A DNA stretch of 23,894 nucleotides, taken from Larix sibirica (taxonomy: Eukaryota; Streptophyta; Pinopsida; Pinales; Pinaceae). The position numbers were made by a program, and so were the translations under genes. Positions 16,730 through 23,894 of this stretch are shown here, one piece after another. The stretch covers positions 1 through 23,894 of the forward strand of contig NWUY0300020105.1 in assembly GCA_004151065.3 (NCBI GenBank), read 5' to 3'. The notes beneath the pieces were generated by a model that worked only from the letters and a program-made list of their open reading frames with translations, made no database searches and was not told the origin of the DNA. The stretch's first letter is position 1; every line of letters begins with the position of its first letter.

Positions 16730-18130
16730 ATGGTGATAGAGGAGGTCGATTGTGATAGTCTGTCACTCGTAGGTCCCATTTTATGGTCCGATCATGAGAT
16801 AAGGTTTAATGGAATAGGAGAGGTCTTGTCCAAACAAGTCGAGGCGTCTTCTCAAAACGAGCCTCCTGTTAATGATGTATAACAGTCGATTTCCTCCCCA
16901 AACAATAACGTCGTTGATCCTCCCAGGAAAAGAGTGGAGTGTGTGCCTGGAAAGTTGAAGGGAGCGTGAGCTAAAAAGGAACATGCTTCATTATAGGTTG
17001 ACAAGGATATCGGCATTGGGGAAATCCCAGATTATCTAAATTCTACTTTGGTTAATCGTTTATGTGGTAAGATGGTAGGAGAAGTAGCTTTGAAATCCTG
17101 AATGGAGACAAATTGGAAGAAAATGCTGGACCAAATCCCATAGTTCCACATCCTGTCGAGAGGATGGATACTATTTAGAGTGAAGATGGAAAGTGATAAA
17201 TAGAGGTTAATGGAGTGAAATTGGAAATGGGGTCCGTCAGGACTTCTGTTGAAAGAACGGGATGCCAATTTTAATGATAGTAGGGAGTTGCACAACACTT
17301 ATCAAGTTTGGGTAATTCTTCGTGGGATCCCTATGGTTTTCTGGAAAAAAAATCCATTCTGGAAGATATTGGAGGCAAGCTTGGAAGGTTTTTTGCTTTG
17401 GAGGATAACTGAAACCAGAAGGTAGATAGAAGATGCGTGAAGATTCTAGAGGAAATTGACATGCGAGATGGTTTATATGAAGAGATAAAACTGGAAATGC
17501 ATGGTAACATTTGGAACCAGAGCTTGGACTATTGGAACGTTTTGTTCCGCTGCTTTGCTTGTAGACAGGTAGGACACTTACAGAGAGATTGTCCAAGTCC
17601 TGCTCCAAGGTTCCATTTAGGTAAGAAAGTGTGGGTTAAAAATTCATCTCCGCTCCCATTTGCTCAGAAGGTGGTAAATGAAGATGAAGCAAAGGATGGA
17701 AATATTGTTACTTCGGGCGAGGACATCATCATGGAAGAGTCATGCACTATTTTGGATGGCAACTCAATTTCTCCGTCCGGTAAGCTATTACGTTCTCCAA
17801 CTAATTCTCGATTATATATTTTTAATTCTGAATCAGTTATTCCTAACAATATTTAGGATATGCCTTGCACAAACCCTGCGTCATCCCAGGTCCCTCTCAC
17901 TGTAGTTTCTTGTCCTTTACCTCCTCCTAGTGACAATGGTCCCTCAGACTTGGTTCCTCCACCCCCCTAATAGGCCAAAAATCCATTCCCTGTTTCCAAG
18001 CAAGGTCTATAGCACCCATTCTAAAGTTGTCATTAAGGGACTTGAGGAAGATGCTCCCTCGGGAGGCCTTGTGCTTGACCCCCCACCAAAAGTCACATTA
18101 GGCAGGAATTCAAAAATTACAAAATCTTAA
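16730..18130 (+). pseudogene. ORF1 of LINE-B (DUF4283-type remnant plus zinc knuckle)
   Basis: The likely start is the ATG at 16730-16732 (M-V-I-E-E-V-D). The frame is then broken by TAA at 16880-16882 and many later stops. The weak DUF4283 sense includes L-C-G-K-M-V-G-E and V-W-V-I-L-R-G-I-P. A frameshift around 17340-17430 leads into V-K-I-L-E-E-I-D-M-R-D-G-L and the knuckle C-F-A-C-R-Q-V-G-H-L-Q-R-D-C (17551-17592), a perfect C-x2-C-x4-H-x4-C. The C-terminal part is Ser/Pro-rich, with a TAG at about 17856 and further stops in the proline stretch near 17970. The role would be RNA binding in the LINE ribonucleoprotein. The knuckle is the best-preserved part. Confidence 0.75.
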
Positions 18131-18205
18131 AATCAAGCTGTGCAAGATGTCAAAAATGGAAAACAATCCACAATTTTTTGGGCCCTTAGAGCAGGGAAAT
18201 CCCAA

Positions 18206-18890
18206 TCTATTTGTCCTTCAATACAAGGGGGTTATGGGGCTCCCCCAATTTAAATTCCCTCAAAAGGATGAATAAATAGCTAAATCTGACAGTCATCCTC
18301 ATCCAAGAAACAATGGTGGAAGGAACGAAGGCTCATGAGTCTTTAAAACCTTAGTTAAAAGACCGGTCTTTTGCGTCATTAAACTCAGAAGGTCACTTGG
18401 GTGGTCTCATTTCAGCATGGAGTCCCTCCTTAAATGATGTATCAATAAGACTTCATGAGTCTTCCATTAAATCGGTGTTGGAAGATAAGGCGACATGTGA
18501 AGTCTTTTCGATCTTAAACGTTACAACCCTTTTCATTATTGTTGTCCCAATTGGGAGACTTTATTTTTATATGGAGTAGTGGACTCCCAGAATATGATTA
18601 TAGGAGGTGATCTCAACTTAACACTCTCTGAAAGGGAAATTTGGGTTCTCGGGAATGATCTGATGCTTTAGATAAATTTTAACTCTCCGTTTGATTCAAA
18701 GGGTCTTGTAGATGTGCAACCTCTGAAAATAGAGCCAACTTGGAGAAATAAAAGAAGTGGAGAAACTGCTATCTCGAAATGTCTAGATTAGAGAATATGA
18801 TGGATGGATCCTTATTGATATGCTTGTGGGTTGATCAGGAGGTCTCTTGGATTACCTCCTCGTCCTTTTGTTTATTGAAAAGCAGGATCT
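18206..18890 (+). pseudogene. endonuclease domain of LINE-B ORF2, multiply broken
   Basis: Recognisable AP-endonuclease motifs occur in order: F-N-T-R-G-L (Asn site), V-I-L-I-Q-E-T-M (catalytic Glu), G-G-L-I-S-A-W, I-I-G-G-D-L-N-L-T-L-S-E (Asp/Asn, about 18600-18630) and P-T-W-R-N-K-R. The expected R-L-D and S-D-H motifs are decayed. At least four stops or frame changes intervene, for example the stop after M-N-K near 18276 and the one after S-L-K-P near 18351. Ser-Asp-His, needed for catalysis, could not be read. It is non-functional. Confidence 0.72.
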
Positions 18891-19484
18891 GAAACCCCCA
18901 ACTCCCTTTAAGTTTAATCCAATATGGTTAAAAGAAGAGGGTTACATGAAATTGGTTATGGACTCTTGGACACCTCTACAAGCAGACCCCTCGGTCTCTT
19001 ATATGAAATAGGTAGCCGATAATCTGGCCAAAATAAAGAGTTTCAAAAGATTGGGATAAAGAGTTCAAAGAATTAATCAAATCTAGTTAAAATATTTGGA
19101 GGCCAAACTAGCGATTGTTTACTCCTAAAACACGTCGGGATTTTTTTTTTCTGAAGAAGAAAAAGAGTCTCTAAAATCCTTAGAATTGAAGACAAACAAG
19201 GTATTAGATAGGGAAGAAAGCTATGGAGGATAAAGAGAATGGATTTATGGATCTCTAAAGGGGAAAATGATACAAATCTCTTCCATTGGTTTGCTTCACA
19301 CAGGAAGAATGTCAACACAATTGCAGAGGTCAAGAATGCTCAAGGACTAATGGTCAGCTCCTTCCAGGAGAAAGCTGAAGCAAGGGTTTCCTATTTCTAG
19401 ACTCTATTCAAAGAGAAGGATGGTTGTCCAATTCAAGAAATCCTGCAGGTCCTAAGGATTTTCCCTAAAATAGTACCAAAAGAA
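18891..19484 (+). pseudogene. EN-to-RT linker remnant of LINE-B
   Basis: Scattered coding sense on the plus strand includes F-K-F-N-P-I-W-L (about 18911), L-E-A-K-L-A-I-V-Y near 19100, and N-L-F-H-W-F-A-S-H-R-K-N-V-N-T-I-A near 19280. The last corresponds to the F-H-x-x-A-x-x-R-K segment just upstream of plant-LINE reverse transcriptases. Many stops are present. Confidence 0.6.
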
Positions 19485-20717
19485 ATGAACAATGCCTTAG
19501 CAAAGGAGGTAGGCGCAAATGAATTGAATCACATTCTTCATTCCTTCCAAAAAGGAAAAAGGCTAGGTCTAGATGGTTTCATGGTTGAGTTCTTTCAAGG
19601 TTTTTATGAATTAATGAAGAACAATATTCTAAAGGCTGTTCAAGAATCTCAACGCTCCAGAAAGGTTCTAGGAGCACTCATCTCTACCTTCCTAGCGTTG
19701 ATCCCCAAGAAACAAAATCCTTCTTCCTTTGAGGATTTCATGTCTATCTCTTGCTGCAATGTGATTTATAAATTAATAGCCAAGATGATTTCCCAAAGGC
19801 TAAAGTCTATCCCGAGTAAGATAATTTCAGAGGAACAATTTGGGTTCCTTTTCAATCGACATATTCATGCCGTAGTTTCACTGGCACAAGAAGCAATACA
19901 TTCTATTTCCAAGAACAAAGTCATTGCCTTTTCCTTAAAGTTGGATTTGTTGAAAGCTTATGACAAGGTAAGCTAGACCTTTTTGCGTCTCATCCTTATT
20001 CAAATAGAAGTCTTAGTGGATTTTGTAAACTTGATAATGCGCAACATTCAATCTGCTTCTTTCACTATTCTTATTGATGGTTCTCCCTCCTTTTTATGGT
20101 CGTCCCAAAGAATCAGACAAGGATGTATGTTCTCTCCTTTTCTTTTTCTTTTAGTGGTGGAAGATCTCAGCATATTGGTTCACTATGCAATCGACACATG
20201 AGTTTTGAAAGGGGTTAAAGTGTTAGATACATAGGTGATCACCCACGTCCTCTTTGTGGACGATGTACTCATGATTGGAGAGGGCTCTACATAAAATTTG
20301 TAATCAATTGCCAAGATTCTACAACTATATAGAAAGACAACATTTATGGTAGTAAATCTAGAAAAATATAGCCTATCCATGAATCTCATTTCAGATGAAC
20401 TGCAAGCTAGAATGAAGGAGATAGTTTCTTTTCCTATGAAACCCCTTGCTGAAGGTTTCAAATACCCGTTTAAAAAAAAACCCAATTCCTACTCTTTTAA
20501 GGATTGGACCTGGTTATACAAGAAGGTGGACACAAGGATTTCTTGCTGGGAAAATCATTTTCTGTTAAGAGGTGGGAGTTTAGTCCTACTGAAGGAATTT
20601 CTTCAAATTATTCCAGTATACTGGGATTCCATTGCATATATCCCTAAAGAAATAATCTTAACCAAAATAAGGAATATTTGCTTCTCCTTCTTGTGGACGA
20701 CAAGTAAGCAAGCCTAG
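19485..20717 (+). pseudogene. reverse transcriptase domain of LINE-B ORF2
   Basis: The first frame (19485-19976) has L-G-L-D-G-F, F-L-A-L-I-P-K-K-Q-N-P-S-S, E-E-Q-F-G-F-L and S-L-K-L-D-L-L-K-A-Y-D-K-V, with the first catalytic Asp kept. After a TAG and a frame change, 19983-20201 gives I-D-G-S-P-S and R-I-R-Q-G-C-M-F-S-P-F-L-F-L-L-V. A further frame gives L-F-V-D-D-V-L-M-I-G at about 20249-20275, that is F-V-D-D in place of F/Y-A-D-D with both Asp present. The thumb continues as V-N-L-E-K-Y and S-C-W-E-N-H-F-L-L-R-G-G to the TAG at 20715-20717. Function was cDNA synthesis; it is now broken in at least four places. Confidence 0.85.
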
Positions 20718-21719
20718 GAAATCCCATTGGTAAAATGGTCAATTTTGTAAAATATTAAGGAGTTAGGGGGATGGGGTATAAAGAACCTTGTCTTGTTTTA
20801 TCAATATTTAGCTGCTAAGTTGCTGTGGAGATTGGCCCATAATTCCAAATCTATATGGGGAAAAGTAATGACTTCTAAGTACTGCCCGAACTCTTCTCTC
20901 ATAGATTGGGTGAGACAACTTGAAAAATCCCATAAAAATTGCTCGGTAGGATGGAAGTCCTTGGTTCAAGGTTTCCATCTAATTGGGACTTGGTTGGTTT
21001 GAAAAATAGGTGATGGCGGAAGCGTTCGTTTAGGAGAAGATCCTTGGGTCGGAGCAAGGAATAATTTTAAGCTTTCAAAGGGAACAATAACAATACTAAG
21101 AAGCAATAAGATAAATGTTCTAGTAGATGCCCAAGCCCAATTTCCACAAGGTTGGGGAAGAGATGGATGGAAGTCTTTTGTGACACTTGGTTTGAGCGAT
21201 GAAACAACAAGGGAATGTGCTTGCTATGTTAATAAGCCGGTGGCCTGTTTCATCCATCTAGAAGAAAATTCGTTTGACACTTTAGTTTGGACCAAGAATA
21301 GTGCCTCAGGAGAATACTCAACCAAATCAGGATATGTGATTGTTGTTTCTGAGTCTTTCAGATGCAACAAAGAATGCTGGTGGTATGTAGTTTGGAAATC
21401 CTCAGGATACTTGAAGGAAATTTTTTTTCTATGGTTAGCATTGAGCAATAAATTGTTAACTTGGGACAACCTGATTAAGCGAGGATGGCATGGAGCGAGC
21501 TGGTGTACTTTGTGTCGCTTTGATGGGGAATCTTCCTCTCACTTGTTTGTATCTCGCTCTTATGCAGAGTCTGATTGGAATGCATTGGCCAAAGCTCCAA
21601 AAGCGACCATAAGCCATATAAGCATGACACTGGAACATAGTTGTCAACAATGGTGGAAAGACTCGATGGTACATTTATTTGATGCGTTTACATCCTCATT
21701 TATATATGGGATATGGTAG
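20718..21719 (+). pseudogene. thumb/connection and zf-RVT region of LINE-B
   Basis: L-G-G-W-G-I-K-N-L and A-A-K-L-L-W-R-L (about 20763-20835) match the connection segment of plant LINEs. After a TGA at 21000-21002 comes I-G-D-G-G-S-V-R-L-G-E-D-P-W. From 21180 the zf-RVT module is open for 179 codons, with G-E-Y-S-T-K-S-G-Y, F-F-L-W-L-A-L-S-N-K-L-L-T and W-C-T-L-C-R...E-S-S-S-H-L-F. The expected third Cys after H-L-F is a Ser-rich stretch, so the metal site is probably incomplete. It ends at a TAG at 21717-21719. The minus-strand frames here are shadows. Confidence 0.82.
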
Positions 21720-21864
21720 GAACGAAACTCTGTAATTTTTCAAAACCGTTTGATTCCTCAGTAAGTGACAATCGCCTTGGTTCTATAGTGTACGAGAGAG
21801 CATAAAACTAAACAGAAACCTGGAAAACAACGATTTTTAATTCCTCTGTGAATTGAGAAATCCT

Positions 21865-22293
21865 CCCCATGGGCATTCTTCGATGGCGTGAGTCAAGGTT
21901 CCTTGCCCTTGGGAGGCTCGGGTGCGGTTCTGTTTTTAACAAAAGATATCAAGTTGAGTATCAAGGTCACGCTGGGCCACTGTGTTGTGGGAAGTTTTAA
22001 AGATGGATTTATCCAAAGGTATCTCCAACCTATAATTGTTTGGGGATTCAAAGATGGGTATTGATTGGGCAAACAAAAAAATCCAGATAAGTGCTCCTTA
22101 TCTTCAACATCTGCTTGCGACAATATGACTATTGGTGGATTCCTTTAAGACCATCCCCTTTGCCCATGTTTACTGTGATCTCAATATAGAAGCTGATCAG
22201 CTCTCTAAGAATGCACTGATGTTAGAACCTGGTTTGCTGGAAATAGAAGACTTAAGGGATGGGAGAACCATCTCAAATTATCAGTTAATTTAA
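21865..22293 (+). pseudogene. RNase H domain of LINE-B, decayed
   Basis: The start of the domain keeps the catalytic Asp in P-W-A-F-F-D-G-V-S-Q-G, followed by G-G-S-G-A-V-L-F. The middle, where the Glu and second Asp should be, is scrambled by frameshifts. The end is clear again in another frame: H-V-Y-C-D-L-N-I-E-A-D-Q-L-S-K-N-A-L, the usual R-x-x-N-x-x-A-D-x-L-S-K motif with its Asp, ending S-N-Y-Q-L-I at the TAA 22291-22293. It shows that LINE-B belongs to the RNase H-bearing plant L1 group. It also shows that no further ORF follows, unlike LINE-A. Confidence 0.75.
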
Positions 22294-22566
22294 ATTTGCA
22301 ACAGATCCGGTTTGGGATTCTAGATGAATGAGGTTTTATGTATGCTAAGATAGGGTTTTAGTGAATTAAGGACAAAAGTGTATATTGGAAATTAATGTAA
22401 AAGTCCCACAGACTATCAATGTATAGTTGTTGTTTTGCTAGTTTTTGTAAAGAAAGAAGGAAATGCAATCCTTTTTGGCATGAATGTCAGGCTCTATAGA
22501 AGCCTTATGTAAGTCCTTTTAGACAGTCAATGTTTATTCTATGGAATAAAATATTTTTCCTTGGAA
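22294..22566 (+). other. 3' untranslated region of LINE-B
   Basis: A non-coding stretch between the RNase H stop and the CA-rich tail. GGAATAAAATA (about 22541-22551) offers a good AATAAA polyadenylation signal about 20 bases before the tail. Confidence 0.6.
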
Positions 22567-22586
22567 AACACACACACACACACACA
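22567..22586. repeat. (CA)n microsatellite at the LINE-B 3' end
   Basis: A run of CA dinucleotides directly after GGAAAA. It probably grew from the element's A-rich tail. Confidence 0.9.
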
Positions 22587-22590
22587 TTTT

Positions 22591-23894
22591 TATAGACAAT
22601 AATGAACTCATCTATTGTCTTCCAATAAATCCATAAAATGGGGGTGCATTATGCTGTCTCCATAATGAAACATCCTAATTATTAATCCTTCTTTCTAAAA
22701 GGAGAGAAACTTTGTTATGGGCTACACTTTTCAAAGGGAGAAGATTCAAATCCTAAGGATAGGAGTTACCTTTCTTCCCCCTTGGAACTTATGAAAATTA
22801 TGCTTCCTTCTAAAAACTATTTGTTTTTGACATGCCTTTGTAGGAAACCAAATACCTTACCTCATATGTATTCTTAAACATTATATGACCAATGAAACAA
22901 CTTACAAACATAGAAGGATACCAATGCCTAGGATATGCCCCTCCCGTTATCGATAACGATAATAAATGGTGTCTTGTTAAAGCTAGGACTCATAGACTCT
23001 TGCTCACAGGAAACCCTATGCTCACAAAAACTTTCTCTAGAAGCTTATACTATATGATTCTCTTCATTGTAGACAAAAATAGAAAATGTACACTTAATAT
23101 CAATAAAATAATTAAGAAGCTCTTAACTCAAACATTTTGCAATATAGTAAACGAAAAATTATTTAAACCTTAAGAGATGGAATTTTATTTTACAGTATAT
23201 GAGAAAATCACATTCAACAAAGACTTAGTGATACAATGACCTCTATTGTTTCAGGGGAGGAAAGCATACCACCTACTTGAGGGAATTGAACTTTTTTAGG
23301 AGAATTACCATCACTATTTAACCTATAAATAATTCATACATTATTATTTGTAAGGGATACTTTTCTCTAGAAGGGTTTTAAGTCTAATCAAATAGCACAA
23401 TCCGTATGAAATTTACAAAAAAATAATAATTTATCACATGTTTATTGATAGCTAGATTCATCAACCTTATAAATAATCAGTTAACAATTCTATATAGTGC
23501 AGACATCTAGCAAAATTAAAAAAATTGTAACTAAAGGAGAAGAACCTCTACTTACTTGATTGATGACCAACTAACCAATAATGCAAGTAGACCTTGGCCT
23601 ATGTTAGTCACCAGCTCCACTATTAGCCACAATAGTTAGGGGAACAACTCTTCGCCCAACCAAACCCCTAGTAGAAGCTGAGGCCCATGATCCCTCAACA
23701 ATTAACTCTATGCTAGACTAGGTAAGACCTTACTCTTTTCCCTATCAACCTCAGTACAACATTCTCCTCTTCCTTAGCCTCCCTCTCCAACATGTGAACT
23801 CACAAACAACCATAAAACCAACATAAAACAAAAAAAACATCCCCAAAATGTTCGACTAACACAAGGTATTTCTAGAATATGGAATACCAAGCTC
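22591..23894. other. no supported gene; AT-rich intergenic DNA
   Basis: A 93-codon frame (22892-23173, plus strand) is Asn/Lys/Ile-rich with no recognisable motif and is probably chance. The only structure I see is the perfect 14-bp palindrome CGTTATCGATAACG at 22945-22958. No LTR terminus, poly(A) tail or coding remnant was identified. Confidence 0.45.

Larger units (their letters stand above)
16452..22590 (+). mobile_element. LINE-B: decayed full-length plant L1-type retrotransposon
   Basis: About 6.1 kb on the plus strand with the same order as LINE-A: ORF1 with DUF4283 remnants and a CCHC knuckle, endonuclease, reverse transcriptase, zf-RVT, RNase H and 3' untranslated region. The tail is A/CA-rich (GGAATAAAATATTTTTCC, then a (CA)n run). 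It lies in opposite orientation to LINE-A and belongs to a different family, judging by divergence of every motif. Stops and frameshifts are far more frequent than in LINE-A, implying an older insertion. I could not find a convincing target-site duplication, so both ends are approximate. Confidence 0.85.

Noticed and set aside
17032-17849. Minus-strand open frames across LINE-B ORF1
   Set aside because: The plus strand carries the zinc knuckle and ORF1 sense; the minus frames have no motif.
16310-22605. ACAATAAAGAA (about 16320) and ACAATAATGAA (about 22594) as a LINE-B target-site duplication
   Set aside because: There are mismatches, the left copy lies about 120 bp from the apparent 5' end, and the sequence is AT-rich. 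It is not convincing.
22892-23173. 93-codon plus-strand open frame
   Set aside because: Low-complexity Asn/Lys/Ile composition and no motif; expected by chance in AT-rich DNA.

Overview
The window looks like intergenic DNA from a large seed-plant genome. I found no intact host gene, no tRNA or rRNA gene and no CRISPR array. The recognisable content is retrotransposons, several nested inside others. Two LINEs carry an RNase H domain after the reverse transcriptase and a zinc-knuckle ORF1, which is the plant L1 layout. The two candidate LTRs are long (about 2.4-2.6 kb once inserts are removed) and the sequence is strongly eroded, which would suit a gymnosperm; that placement is inference only.

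Layout, left to right. 1-2506: AT-rich DNA with an eroded coding remnant (about 691-1335), small microsatellites and three 71-bp tandem repeats (1794-2006). 2507-12104: a candidate solo LTR, plus strand, starting TGTAACACCCC and ending GTTACA. It is split by LINE-A (4125-11259, minus strand). LINE-A has an A-rich tail and an 18-bp target-site duplication (4107-4124 and 11260-11277). It holds ORF1 (domain-of-unknown-function DUF4283 type plus zinc knuckle), ORF2 (endonuclease, reverse transcriptase, zf-RVT, RNase H) and an extra ORF downstream of RNase H. 12191-16215: a second candidate LTR, minus strand, with internal tandem repeats. It is split by a 1.4-kb poly(A)-ended element (14446-15865, minus strand) that codes for a glycine-rich protein. 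16452-22590: LINE-B, plus strand, with the same ORF1/ORF2 layout as LINE-A but more decayed and without the extra ORF. 22591-23894: AT-rich DNA with no recognised gene.

How the parts relate. A LINE supplies an RNA-binding ORF1 protein and an ORF2 protein that nicks the target and reverse-transcribes the RNA in place. All copies here are broken by stops, frameshifts or altered catalytic residues, so none should be active. The LINEs, or relatives of them, are the obvious source of the machinery that placed the 1.4-kb poly(A) element. The two things most worth following are the third ORF carried at the 3' end of LINE-A and the 1.4-kb element with its own long ORF. No defence, biosynthetic or signalling system is visible.
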